NCBI GenBank assembly: GCA_039193455.1
Contig: JBCCWO010000001.1
Coordinates: 186,001-250,000 of the forward strand
Length of the DNA stretch: 64,000 bases
Direction: 5' to 3'
Source of the DNA: JBCBGF01 sp039193455
Lineage (GTDB): Bacteria > Pseudomonadota > Alphaproteobacteria > Rhodobacterales > Rhodobacteraceae
The translations under genes were made by a program, and so were the position numbers. Shown here one piece after another: positions 27,331 to 36,445 of this stretch (position 1 is the first letter of the stretch; each line of letters begins with the position of its first letter). Below the pieces are notes generated by a model. The model saw nothing but the letters and a program-made list of their open reading frames with translations. It searched no databases and was not told where the DNA came from.

Positions 27331-28362
27331 TCACTGTGTGAAGCCCGGCCAGAGCCGCGCAAGATCCTTGCCCAAGAGGTCCGACAGACCGGCGTTCCGG
27401 GCGGACAGGTGTTGGCAAAGGTAGTCTTGCGTCCGCTGGGACATCGCGTCGGGCGGCCGATCTTCGGTCAGGATGTGATTGGCCACGTAGGCATACCACT
27501 TGCGATAGGCCCAATGGGCAAGCCGGGCCTGCCTGGGTGCTGCGCCGCCGAAATGCCGGGCATACCGATAACGCACCAGCGGCCCACCCACCCAATTGGC
27601 GCGCCTCAAGCTGTCCAAACGCTTGGGGTATTTGGTCTTGTTGTGCCACGTCTGTGCCGGAGGACCGGGGAGGGGCGGCACGCCCAGAAAATCGGTCACG
27701 GCCCGCACAGAGGCCATGAGATCGGCCTTGAACTCTTCGAACAAGAGAACATGGACGCGATCAGGGCCGAGCGCCTCGTAGTAGCGGCGAAGCGCGGGCG
27801 CGTAGGTTGATCCCAGAATGATCGAACGCTCGGCGCTCATCGCGTCTTCGAAACTGAGCGTCGTGCGCCCACTGCGCAGAAGGTGCCAGTACTGCGAATA
27901 GGCGCGTTTCACCGGGTCACGCAGCATGAAGATCACCTTGGCCTGCCGGGCAATCTCGCGGATTCGATGGGGCGCGACCTCTGATATCAGATAGGTGGTT
28001 GTGTCTTCCCCGATCAACGCGCCATCAGGCGCGCCCGACAGGCGGTCGGCATACCAGGCGCGGGCCTCCGGAGCTGCCGGGTTCCGCCAGTGCAGCGCGC
28101 CATCCTCTACCTTCAGAAAATCGCCATGTGCGATTGGGTCGTCTGCATCGAAGAAATAGACCTCGTTTTCCGCCACCCAAAGTTTGGGATGCTGATGCAG
28201 CACTTGATGAAGAGATGTTGTGCCGCATTTCGGGGCACCGCCGATGATAAAGTCAGGAACCAACGGGCCCGCAGGCTCGGGCTGATCGTCCGACAGAACG
28301 GCCCAGTTTGACGGATGATGCACGGCGCCACCCCAGTGTTGTAGCGCCCCCACGGCGTCCAT
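27331..28362 (-). CDS. PAPS-dependent sulfotransferase family protein
   Basis: A 343-residue protein with the sulfotransferase P-loop-like 5'-phosphosulfate loop FIIGGAPKCGTTSLHQVL (about residues 39-56) and the 3'-phosphate site MLRDPVKRAYSQYWH. Such enzymes move sulfate from PAPS to sugars, lipids or peptides. No signal peptide is evident, so it should be cytoplasmic. The acceptor cannot be predicted. A sulfatase gene lies about 7 kb away but nothing links the two directly. The N-terminal 30 residues before the domain may include a mis-chosen start. Confidence 0.85.
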   Translation of the reverse strand: MDAVGALQHWGGAVHHPSNWAVLSDDQPEPAGPLVPDFIIGGAPKCGTTSLHQVLHQHPKLWVAENEVYFFDADDPIAHGDFLKVEDGALHWRNPAAPEARAWYADRLSGAPDGALIGEDTTTYLISEVAPHRIREIARQAKVIFMLRDPVKRAYSQYWHLLRSGRTTLSFEDAMSAERSIILGSTYAPALRRYYEALGPDRVHVLLFEEFKADLMASVRAVTDFLGVPPLPGPPAQTWHNKTKYPKRLDSLRRANWVGGPLVRYRYARHFGGAAPRQARLAHWAYRKWYAYVANHILTEDRPPDAMSQRTQDYLCQHLSARNAGLSDLLGKDLARLWPGFTQ

Positions 28363-28404
28363 TGCGCCACAAAAACCCTTGTTTGCGCAAGCCTTTTGGG
28401 GTGC

Positions 28405-28899
28405 CTAGGCGGGATCGCGCGTGCCCGCGCCCTCATCAACCGCCCCATCGCGTGCCACGACGGTCTCACGCATATCCACCGGAAGCGCGCGTTTGGTGGT
28501 GCCGTCGGCCTCTGTCATCACGATGACCGCGGTGCCGTGTACGGTCATCTTCCCACCGCTCCACACCGCGTATTCTTTCTTGAACGAGGTTTTCCGAAAA
28601 CTGATGCAGCGCGCCGTCACAACGTAGTCGTCGTTCAAAAACATGGGCGCCAGATACTCACTCGACAGCGCGCGGATCACCAGGGTCGGGTCGTTTTCGC
28701 TGTAAAATGAGATCTTGTAATCCGACAGCCAGCGGATCCGCGTTGTCTCGAACCAGCGCAGATAGGTGACGTTGTTGACGTGGTTTAGTGCGTCCAGCTC
28801 ATAAAACCGCACGCGATCGGCGACCCCGAAGGTCCAGGGCTCGGGGATGTTCAATTGCCGCAGCGTCGGTGTGTCGAGCGGGTCGAGGTACTGTGTCAT
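28405..28899 (-). CDS. Acyl-CoA thioesterase (hotdog fold, 4HBT family)
   Basis: A 164-residue single hotdog-domain protein. The active-site pattern of 4-hydroxybenzoyl-CoA-type thioesterases is visible in VRFYELDALNHVNNVTYLRW, with Asp/His/Asn near the expected positions, followed by FETTRIRWLSDY. Members hydrolyse acyl- or aryl-CoA thioesters; the substrate is not assigned. It diverges from icd, leaving a 174-bp promoter region shared by the two. Confidence 0.88.
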   Translation of the reverse strand: MTQYLDPLDTPTLRQLNIPEPWTFGVADRVRFYELDALNHVNNVTYLRWFETTRIRWLSDYKISFYSENDPTLVIRALSSEYLAPMFLNDDYVVTARCISFRKTSFKKEYAVWSGGKMTVHGTAVIVMTEADGTTKRALPVDMRETVVARDGAVDEGAGTRDPA

Positions 28900-29031
28900 A
28901 ATCGGATGGTGTCCAAGTAACGCGCGCGGGATGCTCTAGTCCGTTGCCTGCCCCGTGACAACCGATGGACCTTGGCGCGGCAACGCGCCCCGGGTGCTGA
29001 GACACTTCGGCACTTGGCCAAGTCTCAGTTT

Positions 29032-29047
29032 GTGTACTATTGCATAC
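29032..29047 (+). promoter_or_regulatory. Putative regulatory element at the icd promoter, shared with acnB
   Basis: GTGTACTATTGCATAC lies 26 bp before the icd start. It matches 14 of 16 bases of GTATACTATCGCATAC upstream of acnB (42673-42688), and both are followed by an A-rich stretch ending AAAC. TGTACT/TATACT inside it could be a -10 box, so the element may be an operator overlapping the promoter. The regulator is unknown. Confidence 0.5.
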
Positions 29048-29073
29048 CAAAACTCCAGCCAGATAGGGCCACC

Positions 29074-31281
29074 ATGTCTCAGAACGCGACCCCCGACATC
29101 ATCTACACCAAAGTCGACGAAGCGCCCGAGCTTGCTTCGGCCTCGCTCTTGCCGATCATTCAGCGCATGGCGCAGGCCGCCGGCGTGACGGTTGGCACCA
29201 AGGATATCTCGCTTGCCGGGCGCATTCTGGCGACCTTCCCCGAAGCGCTGCGTCCCGACCAGCGCCAAGGCGATGATCTGGCGGAGCTGGGCGAGCTGGT
29301 GAAGACACCGGACGCCAACGTGATCAAGCTGCCCAATATCTCTGCCTCGGTGCCCCAGCTTGTGGCGGCGGTTAAGGAGTTGCAGAGCCAGGGCTACGCC
29401 ATCCCGGACTATCCCGAAGCGCCTGAAAGCGCGGAAGAAAAGGCCGTGCGCGCCAAATACGACGCCATCAAGGGATCTGCCGTGAACCCGGTCTTGCGTG
29501 AGGGTAATTCGGACCGGCGCGCGGCGGCGGCCGTCAAGCGATTTGCACAGGCCAATCCGCATCGGATGGGGGACTGGACGGCCGACAGCAAAACGCGCGT
29601 CGCTTCGATGTCGGGCGGTGATTTTCGCTCGAACGAGACATCGGCCACGCTGGGCGCAGCGGCGACGGCAAAGATCGTTCTGACCGCGGCGGATGGCACC
29701 GAGACCGTGTTGAAAGAGGGCGTTAGCTATCCCAATGGCACGGTGGTCGACGCAACCTTCATGTCGGCCAAGGCGCTGGACGCGTTTCTGGCCGCTGAAA
29801 TCGACAAGACCAAGGCCGAGGGCGTGCTGTTCTCGCTGCATATGAAGGCCACGATGATGAAGGTGTCTGACCCCATCATCTTTGGCCACGCGGTGACGGC
29901 CTTCCTCAAGCCCGTCTTCGATCAATTCGGAGCTGAGATGGCCGCGCTTGGCGTGAACCCAAACTCGGGCCTTGGCGACCTTCTGGCCCGCGTGAGGGAC
30001 AATGCTGAGATCATGGGCGCCATCGAGGCCGTGATGGCCGAGCGTCCGCCGATGTATATGGTCGACAGCGACCGGGGGATCACCAATCTGCATGTCCCCT
30101 CAGACGTGATCATCGATGCCTCGATGCCTGCGCTGATCCGGGCGGGTGGCAAGGGCTGGGGCCCGGACGGGGCCGAAGCCGACGCGGTCTGCGTTATCCC
30201 CGATAACTCCTATGCGCCGGTCTATGACGAGACGATCGCCTATTTCAAAGCAACCGGCAAACTCGACCCGGCCACGTCTGGGACCGTCCAGAACATCGGT
30301 TTGATGGCCCAGAAGGCCGAAGAATACGGCTCGCACCCGACAACCTTTGAGATTCCGACCGACGGCGTGGTGCGCATGATCCTCGATGACGGCACCGTTC
30401 TGCATGAACACGCTGTCGAAGCGGGGGATATCTGGCGCTCGGCCTCGGCCCGCAAGGCACCGATCGAGGACTGGGTGAACCTCGCCATCGAACGGCAGCA
30501 GGCCGAGGGGTGTCAGGCGATCTTCTGGCTCGACCCAACGCGGGCGCATGACGCGGAACTGATCAAATACGTCACGCCGATCCTGGAAGCGAAGGGTGTG
30601 TCGGACAAGTTTCAGATCATGGCCCCGCGCGAGGCGACACGCGCAACGTTGGAGACGATCCGGACCGGCGCCAATTCGATCGCGATCACGGGCAACGTCC
30701 TGCGCGACTACCTGACCGACCTGTTCCCGATCCTCGAGCTTGCGACCTCGGCCAAGATGCTGTCGATCGTCAAGCTGATGAACGGCGGTGGATTGTTCGA
30801 AACCGGGGCAGGGGGCTCGGCCCCGAAGCACGTGCAGCAGCTGGTCGAAGAAAATCACCTGCGGTGGGACAGCCTGGGCGAGTTCTGCGCACTGGCGGAA
30901 AGCTTCAAGTTTCTGGCCGATGCCAAAGACAACGCCAAGGCCCGTGTTCTGGGCGAGGCGGTTGAGGCCGCCACGCAGGGCATTCTGGATCATGGCCGCT
31001 CACCGGGCCGCAAGGTTGGTCAACCCGACAACCGCGACAGCCACTACTGGTTCGCGCGCTACTGGGCCGAGGCGCTCGCCGCGCAGACGCAGGATCCCGA
31101 TCTGGCCGTACATTTCGCGCCCATGGCCGCCGCCCTTGCCGAGAACGAGGCTAAGATCGTCGCGGAACTGGCCGCCGTGCGCGGTGCCGCCGCCGATCTG
31201 GGCGGCTATTACCACGGCGATACCGACAAGACGGCTGTGGTGATGCGCCCGTCTGAGACGCTGAACGCGATCATCGGATGA
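29074..31281 (+). CDS. icd: NADP-dependent isocitrate dehydrogenase, monomeric type
   Basis: A 735-residue monomeric IDH oxidatively decarboxylating isocitrate to 2-oxoglutarate with NADP. Length and motifs (SATLPIIQ-like start region ELASASLLPIIQRMAQAAG, IKLPNISASVPQLVAAVKEL, SNETSATLGAAATAKI, MSVGDFRSNE-like MSGGDFRSNETS, and DNRDSHYWFARYWAEALA) identify the monomeric family rather than the homodimeric one. The ATG at 29074 gives the usual N-terminus MSQNATPDIIYTKVDEAPEL; the longer frame from 28972 would run through the promoter element. It shares a promoter motif with acnB, which catalyses the preceding TCA-cycle step. Confidence 0.97.
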   Translation: MSQNATPDIIYTKVDEAPELASASLLPIIQRMAQAAGVTVGTKDISLAGRILATFPEALRPDQRQGDDLAELGELVKTPDANVIKLPNISASVPQLVAAVKELQSQGYAIPDYPEAPESAEEKAVRAKYDAIKGSAVNPVLREGNSDRRAAAAVKRFAQANPHRMGDWTADSKTRVASMSGGDFRSNETSATLGAAATAKIVLTAADGTETVLKEGVSYPNGTVVDATFMSAKALDAFLAAEIDKTKAEGVLFSLHMKATMMKVSDPIIFGHAVTAFLKPVFDQFGAEMAALGVNPNSGLGDLLARVRDNAEIMGAIEAVMAERPPMYMVDSDRGITNLHVPSDVIIDASMPALIRAGGKGWGPDGAEADAVCVIPDNSYAPVYDETIAYFKATGKLDPATSGTVQNIGLMAQKAEEYGSHPTTFEIPTDGVVRMILDDGTVLHEHAVEAGDIWRSASARKAPIEDWVNLAIERQQAEGCQAIFWLDPTRAHDAELIKYVTPILEAKGVSDKFQIMAPREATRATLETIRTGANSIAITGNVLRDYLTDLFPILELATSAKMLSIVKLMNGGGLFETGAGGSAPKHVQQLVEENHLRWDSLGEFCALAESFKFLADAKDNAKARVLGEAVEAATQGILDHGRSPGRKVGQPDNRDSHYWFARYWAEALAAQTQDPDLAVHFAPMAAALAENEAKIVAELAAVRGAAADLGGYYHGDTDKTAVVMRPSETLNAIIG

Positions 31282-31303
31282 TCGCGGGGTACGTTTGGGG
31301 GGC

Positions 31304-31377
31304 TGGAGCGGGTAGCGGGAATCGAACCCGCGCGTTCAGCTTGGGAAGCTGACAGGCTACCATTACATCATACCCGC
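31304..31377 (-). tRNA. tRNA-Gly (anticodon CCC)
   Basis: On the minus strand a full cloverleaf folds: acceptor arms GCGGGTA/TACCCGC, anticodon stem TCAGC/GCTGA around loop TTCCCAA (anticodon CCC, complementary to plus positions 31343-31345), and T-arm GCGGGTTCGATTCCCGC. The discriminator T and an encoded CCA end complete it (CCA at plus 31304-31306). It reads the GGG glycine codon. It lies just downstream of icd, on the opposite strand. Confidence 0.97.
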
Positions 31378-31428
31378 GCCTGGGCTGCGGGAGTAGCCGA
31401 GGCGCGCGCGCTTTTCAAGCGGGCTGTG

Positions 31429-31456
31429 CCCCGCGCCCTCCCGGGAAGGCGCGGGG
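31429..31456 (-). terminator. Rho-independent-like hairpin downstream of the TAXI operon
   Basis: CCCCGCGCC (31429-31437) and GGCGCGGGG (31448-31456) form a 9-bp GC stem around a 10-nt loop, 9 bp past the stop of the TAXI binding protein gene on the minus strand. There is no U-tract after it, so it may act mainly by protecting the transcript end. Confidence 0.55.
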
Positions 31457-31465
31457 CCTTGTGCG

Positions 31466-32443
31466 TTAGTTCAGTACACCGGCTTCAGCGTAGTAGCGCG
31501 CGGCACCAGGGTGCAGCTCCATCAGGCCGCGCTTGGAGGCAGCAAAGGTCAGGTCGAGCGCTTTGGCCCAGGGCGCGTCCGAGGTGACCTGGTCGATATT
31601 GTCCCAGAACGCCTTGGTGATCTGATAGACCTGCTCTTCGTCGAGGTCCGCCCGGACACCGATGCCCACGGCGGTGTCGAAGGACACGACCGCGTCGCTG
31701 TTTACCTGTCCGGCATAGAGCCCTGCGGGGATTTCCTGACGGTAGCGCCATTCCCCGAGGAACTTTTCAACCGCCTCGCCCTGATCGCTTTCCGGTCCGA
31801 TGAAGCGCACTTCTTCGGTTTCGGTGAATTGGATGAACTGACCGCAGGGGTCGAGGCAGCCGTTCACGTAGACATCGATCTTGCCGTCGAGAAAGGCCTG
31901 AAAGCCCGTCTGCCAGTTGGCGGTGATGGCCTCATAATCTTCGCCCGCAACCAGCCCCGTGGTGGATTCGACCCAGCCGCGCGCGGCGTTATAGGCGCCG
32001 CCGCCCTGCGGCCCCAGAAAGACCGAGGCGCCTTCGATGTCGTCGAGAAATTCGATGTCACTGTCGGCACGAACGGCAAAGTGATAGGCGCCATAGGGGA
32101 ACCACATCAGCAGCTGCAGATTGTTGGCCAGTTCGGGCGCGTCCGCCTCTTTGGCGTACATCGCCTTGCCCGCGGACATGAGGTTGTAGACCACTGGGCT
32201 GGTCATCGACATGTCGAGGTTGCCCCGGGCGACCTCCATCATGTGCACGGTGGCGGCCCCGCCCCCCGACACTTCGATGCTGACGCCATCAAGGTTGTCG
32301 TTCACAACATTGGCAAAGGTCGCCATCGTGACGGCCTGGCCCAGGCTGGGCGCGATGGTCGCCATCTTGAGCGTGACGTCATCGGCGCTGGCGGCGCTGG
32401 CCATGGTGCAGGAAACTGCGAGTGCAGCGGTCAAGTTACGCAT
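31466..32443 (-). CDS. TAXI-family TRAP transporter solute-binding protein
   Basis: A 325-residue periplasmic binding protein. A signal peptide (MRNLTAALAVSCTMASAASA) is followed by TLKMATIAPSLGQAVTMA and the TAXI-type fold, with FLGPQGGGAYNAARGWVES in the ligand region. TAXI proteins deliver small organic anions to fused TRAP permeases. The ATG at 32443 was chosen because GGGAGGA is about 5 nt upstream and it opens the signal peptide; a longer frame from 32497 lies in the permease gene. It overlaps the permease gene by 8 bp, so they are coupled. The ligand is unknown. Confidence 0.92.
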   Translation of the reverse strand: MRNLTAALAVSCTMASAASADDVTLKMATIAPSLGQAVTMATFANVVNDNLDGVSIEVSGGGAATVHMMEVARGNLDMSMTSPVVYNLMSAGKAMYAKEADAPELANNLQLLMWFPYGAYHFAVRADSDIEFLDDIEGASVFLGPQGGGAYNAARGWVESTTGLVAGEDYEAITANWQTGFQAFLDGKIDVYVNGCLDPCGQFIQFTETEEVRFIGPESDQGEAVEKFLGEWRYRQEIPAGLYAGQVNSDAVVSFDTAVGIGVRADLDEEQVYQITKAFWDNIDQVTSDAPWAKALDLTFAASKRGLMELHPGAARYYAEAGVLN

Positions 32444-34553
32444 CTTTCGTCCTCCCGTATTCGGTGCGTTGATGGATTGCGTGGTTGGGTGAGTCAAAAG
32501 GGTCTTCGGATCGGAGGCGGTGCCACAGGATCAGCGCGACACCGGCGGCAAGCGCGGGCAGGGCGATCGCCATGTTTGGGATCAGAACGCCGATGGCCGC
32601 GCCCGTGCGCAGCAGACGCTCCAGCGCCGGCAGACGCGCCTTTTCAAACCCGGTCAGTGCAGAGGTTGCGAGCCACATCGCCAGAGCGAAGGCCAGCACG
32701 ATCCAGCCAAGGTCCAGCCAGCCAACCGTGGCCAGATCAATCATCGCGCGGGAGTTTGGCAGTTCCCCACCGAACCAGACGAACAGGACCTGAAGCTGGT
32801 AAAGCACGGCCGGGTGATAGACGAAGACGAAGGGGATCACAAAGCCCGCCAGGGCCAGGCGCGCTGCCTGAAACCCGGTCTGAACCGGGTCCGCGCCTGC
32901 AATCGGCGCGGCCGCAAAGGCGGCCAGCGCGACGGGTGGGGTCACTGTCGAGATCACGGCAAAGAAGACGACAAACAAATGCAGCGTCAGCGGGGCGATC
33001 CCCACCGCATCGATGCCCGAGCTGAGTGCGATGACGATAATGAAATACGTGGCTCCGGGCGGCAGCCCCATGCCCAGGACGATGGCCCCAAGCGCCACGA
33101 TGATCAGCGTGGTGAAAAGGGGCCCGCTCGCCAATTGCGCCAAAAGGAGCGACAGGCGCCCGCTAAAGCCAGAGACCTGGATCAGCCCCACGATCAACCC
33201 GATCGCCGCGACAATGACGATGATCGAGGCCGACATCCGACCCGCATTGACAAAGGCGCGATAGAGCCGCGACCAGGAACGGAAGCTTGGGAAAAGCACA
33301 AGGGCGGCCAAAAGGGCGACGATGAACCCGTAGAAACCTGCCTTCGGGACCGAAGGTTGGGCGAAGAGAAAGTAGCTGAGCGTGCCCAGCGGCAGCACAA
33401 AGACCAGGCATTGCAGACGCTCGTGCCCTGTCAGCCCGGGGCGGTCTTCGGCGGGCAGGGGCCCAACACCCTGACGCCGCGCCTCGAAATAGACCGTCAA
33501 AAACGTCCCTAGGTAGAAGAACAGGGCCGGAACGATCGCGGCCACAACGATGTAGCGGTATTCCAACCCGATTTGACCTGCCACGAAGAAGGCGACCACG
33601 CCCATCACGGGTGGCATGACCTGACCGCCGGTGGACGCCGCCGCTTCGACGGCTGCTGAGAAAGCGGGTTTGAAGCCAGAGCGTTTGATCACCGGGATCG
33701 TCATGACGCCCGTCGACACCACGTTCGAGATGGCCGCGCCCGACAGAGTGCCAAAAAGCGCCGAGCTTGCGACCGCGGCATGCGCGGCGCCCCCGGTAAA
33801 ACGACCGGTCAGACGATTGGCGATCTTCATCAACAGATCGCCCGCACCGCTGGCCATCAGGACTGCGCCGAAGACGATGAAGATCAGCACATTGCCCGAG
33901 ACGACCTGCAAGGGTTGCCCGAACATGCCGCCGGTTTGCGACCAAAAGTTCAGCACCATGGAGCGCATGCTTTGCGCGAGTGTCGCGTCTGAGCCGGCAA
34001 AAATCCCGGTCCAGTCCGGCAGCCAGCCCCGCACGAAGAAATAGATTACCCAGAACAGGCAGAACCAGACGATGAATGTGCCAAACATCCGCCAGGTCAG
34101 GTAGAGCGTCAGGGCCGTGGCAATGGGGAAGAGGACAAAGTCGATGGGCCGCGCCGAAGGCAGCGCCCCGCCATCTACCGCAAACAGGCTGATCACCCAG
34201 GCGCTGAACACGGCCAGCGACAGCCCCGCGCAGGCCCAGTTTAGCCAGCGAGAGGGCATGGCCTGGCTGAGAAACGCAATTGTCAGGGCAAACAGGATCG
34301 GCAGGCCAAGGATCAGCCCCGTGGGCAGCAGGACACCGCGTTCAAAGCTGCGGAATGCGGCGCCCAGCCAGTGTTCGCGGATCAGCACGCGTTGGTCCCG
34401 GCGTGACAAATCCTCGAACCCGGCTGTCGTGGTCTCGATAAACCAGCGGACATAGTCGGACAGCGGACCAGAGGCCGCGTAGATCAGGATCACGAGCGTG
34501 AACGCAAAGGCGATCAGGTCTGCGACACGTGTCTCGGGCGTCCGGTCGCTCAT
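32436..34553 (-). CDS. TRAP transporter permease, fused small and large membrane subunits (TAXI type)
   Basis: About 705 residues with roughly 17-19 hydrophobic segments. The N-terminal part corresponds to the DctQ-like subunit and the remainder to the DctM-like subunit, as in TAXI systems. Conserved DctM-like stretches are SGAAISNVVSTGVMTIPVIK, AAASTGGQVMPPVMGVVAF and ALGAIVLGMGLPPGATYFI. Uptake is driven by an ion gradient. Start alternatives: ATG 34553 (MSDRTPETRVADL) or ATG 34589, 12 codons earlier; neither has a decisive ribosome site. It lies directly downstream of the sulfatase gene and shares its direction, suggesting a common substrate. Confidence 0.92.
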   Translation of the reverse strand: MSDRTPETRVADLIAFAFTLVILIYAASGPLSDYVRWFIETTTAGFEDLSRRDQRVLIREHWLGAAFRSFERGVLLPTGLILGLPILFALTIAFLSQAMPSRWLNWACAGLSLAVFSAWVISLFAVDGGALPSARPIDFVLFPIATALTLYLTWRMFGTFIVWFCLFWVIYFFVRGWLPDWTGIFAGSDATLAQSMRSMVLNFWSQTGGMFGQPLQVVSGNVLIFIVFGAVLMASGAGDLLMKIANRLTGRFTGGAAHAAVASSALFGTLSGAAISNVVSTGVMTIPVIKRSGFKPAFSAAVEAAASTGGQVMPPVMGVVAFFVAGQIGLEYRYIVVAAIVPALFFYLGTFLTVYFEARRQGVGPLPAEDRPGLTGHERLQCLVFVLPLGTLSYFLFAQPSVPKAGFYGFIVALLAALVLFPSFRSWSRLYRAFVNAGRMSASIIVIVAAIGLIVGLIQVSGFSGRLSLLLAQLASGPLFTTLIIVALGAIVLGMGLPPGATYFIIVIALSSGIDAVGIAPLTLHLFVVFFAVISTVTPPVALAAFAAAPIAGADPVQTGFQAARLALAGFVIPFVFVYHPAVLYQLQVLFVWFGGELPNSRAMIDLATVGWLDLGWIVLAFALAMWLATSALTGFEKARLPALERLLRTGAAIGVLIPNMAIALPALAAGVALILWHRLRSEDPFDSPNHAIHQRTEYGRTKDA

Positions 34554-34615
34554 GTTGCACCGGCCTTGCGGCGGTGCGGGTGAGTGCATCGAAACCTGTC
34601 GGCCATCGGCATCGT

Positions 34616-36259
34616 CTATTCCCCGATGTGCCGCTGCGGGGCAGGCCCGCGATAGGCCTCGGTCAACTCGTCTGGTACTTCGCTGCCGTCGACAAGGAAG
34701 GGCAGGATGCCTTTGCGTGCCGAGCGTCCGCGCATGGCATCGATCGCTGCGTCTGTCATCGTTACCCGCTGCGCGCAGCGTTTGGCCCAGTTGTGCAGGT
34801 GATCGTACAGTCTTGCGATGACCGCAGCATGCGCCGCGCCCTTGGCAAGATCGTGGAACTCTTCGGGGTCCTCCGCCAGATCGAACAGCATTGGGCGATG
34901 GCCACCCTCGGCATGCATCAGCTTGTAGCGCCCATCGAACACCAAAAAGAGCCGGCAGTCTTTCGGCTGTTGATCCAGAACCTTGGCGTAAGGCGTTGCT
35001 GAGTAATCATATTCCGATATCACATAGTCGCGCCAAGGCGGTGTTTCCCCGTGCAACCAAGGGCGCAGCGAGCGGCCTTCGAGGATGTTGTCCTTCACCG
35101 CACTGCCCGCTGCTTCGACAAACGTCGGCGCCAGATCGATGGCCTCGACCAGCGCATCGCAGGTCGTCCCGCGTGTGGCATCGGCATCGGTGCGGGGGTC
35201 GTAGACGATCATCGGGATTTTCACGGAGGGCTCGTGGAACAGGTCCTTTTCGCCCATCCAGTGATCCCCCAGATAGTCGCCGTGGTCCGAGGTCAGCACG
35301 ATCATCGTGTCCTTCAGGCGATCGTTCGCCTCGAGATAATCAAGCAACCGGCCCAGCTGGTCGTCGCATTGCTTGATCAGGCCCATATATGCCGGGATCA
35401 CCTTCTGGCGGACCTCGTCTTGTTGGAACGCGGCGGCGATCCGCCCGTTCATGTAGGCTGCGTAGACGGGATGGGTATCTTCCTGTTCCACGGCATGCCG
35501 TGTGGCTGCGGGCACGTGGTTGGCGCCGAACATGTCGTGGTAGGGGGCCGGAACGATATAGGGCCAGTGGGGTTTGATATAGCTGACATGGGCGCACCAG
35601 GGGGCCGTTGCCTGTTCGATGAACTCGATCGCTTGCCCCGTCAGCCACGGGGTTTCGCTGTCTTCTTCTTCAATATTGGCCGGGCGATCGGCGTGCGACA
35701 TGATCCAACCCGAAGCCTTGTTGCCGGCCTCATCGATCCCGGCATTGGCGAAATCGGCCCAGGGGTTGGGTGACTCGTACCCTTTCGACTTGAGGTATTC
35801 GTTGTAGGGCGACCGGCGCTGATCATAGAACCCGTCCGGCCCATAGCCCCAGAGCCCGTCATCGCGCGTCCAGATGTCGAACCCGCATTCGGCCTGGCGC
35901 GCCCCGATTTCGCTGTCCGGGGCCAGGCCCAGCCGGGCCATCCCTTCGGCATCCGCCTTCATATGCGTCTTGCCGATCAGCCAGCACCCCATACCGGCCG
36001 CGCGCAGATGGTCGCCCAGCGTCATCTCACCCACCCGCAAGGGAAAGCCATTCCAGGCCGCGCCGTGGGAAGAAACGTACCGCCCTGTATAAAAACTCAT
36101 ACGGCTGGCACCGCAAACGGGGGATTGGACGTATGCATTCGTAAACCGCACGCCCATCGCCGCCACCCGATCAAAGTTCGGGGTGTGCATATGCGGATGC
36201 CCTGCACAGCTGAGGTAATCAAACCGCAACTGGTCGTACATGATGAACAGAATGTTCAT
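34616..36259 (-). CDS. Sulfatase-family hydrolase (alkaline phosphatase superfamily)
   Basis: A 547-residue enzyme with the formylglycine precursor motif C49-G-A-S-R53 (SPVCGASRMSFYTGR) and metal-binding segments MYDQLRFD at the N-terminus and LTSDHGDYLGDHW. Family members hydrolyse sulfate esters, phosphonate monoesters or choline sulfate; the alanine variant of C-x-P/A-x-R is allowed. No signal peptide is present, so it probably acts in the cytoplasm on an imported ester. The ATG at 36259 has AGGAGA 5 nt upstream. It is the first gene of a likely sulfatase-TRAP-TAXI operon. No formylglycine-generating enzyme gene is in the window. Confidence 0.9.
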   Translation of the reverse strand: MNILFIMYDQLRFDYLSCAGHPHMHTPNFDRVAAMGVRFTNAYVQSPVCGASRMSFYTGRYVSSHGAAWNGFPLRVGEMTLGDHLRAAGMGCWLIGKTHMKADAEGMARLGLAPDSEIGARQAECGFDIWTRDDGLWGYGPDGFYDQRRSPYNEYLKSKGYESPNPWADFANAGIDEAGNKASGWIMSHADRPANIEEEDSETPWLTGQAIEFIEQATAPWCAHVSYIKPHWPYIVPAPYHDMFGANHVPAATRHAVEQEDTHPVYAAYMNGRIAAAFQQDEVRQKVIPAYMGLIKQCDDQLGRLLDYLEANDRLKDTMIVLTSDHGDYLGDHWMGEKDLFHEPSVKIPMIVYDPRTDADATRGTTCDALVEAIDLAPTFVEAAGSAVKDNILEGRSLRPWLHGETPPWRDYVISEYDYSATPYAKVLDQQPKDCRLFLVFDGRYKLMHAEGGHRPMLFDLAEDPEEFHDLAKGAAHAAVIARLYDHLHNWAKRCAQRVTMTDAAIDAMRGRSARKGILPFLVDGSEVPDELTEAYRGPAPQRHIGE

Positions 36260-36310
36260 CCCGATCTCCTCCCAAACGACGCAGCTGTGATGGTGCATTC
36301 GTTGGCGCGA

Positions 36311-36325
36311 GTATTGACCAAATAC
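36311..36325. promoter_or_regulatory. Inverted repeat upstream of the sulfatase operon
   Basis: GTATTGACCAAATAC has perfect 5-bp arms (GTATT/AATAC) around a 5-nt centre, 51 bp upstream of the sulfatase start. Size and composition resemble operators of GntR-type regulators, but no regulator gene is adjacent. Confidence 0.4.
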
Positions 36326-36445
36326 CGGGCCCGCGCCAGCCATCATGCGGCTGCTTTAGAGACACAAAATGTGCAGGGCGTCGCGAGGGCTAGTTATTAC
36401 CAAAGACGGCGGTGAGGGCGCTTGACCGAGGCGCGGGCAGGGTAC

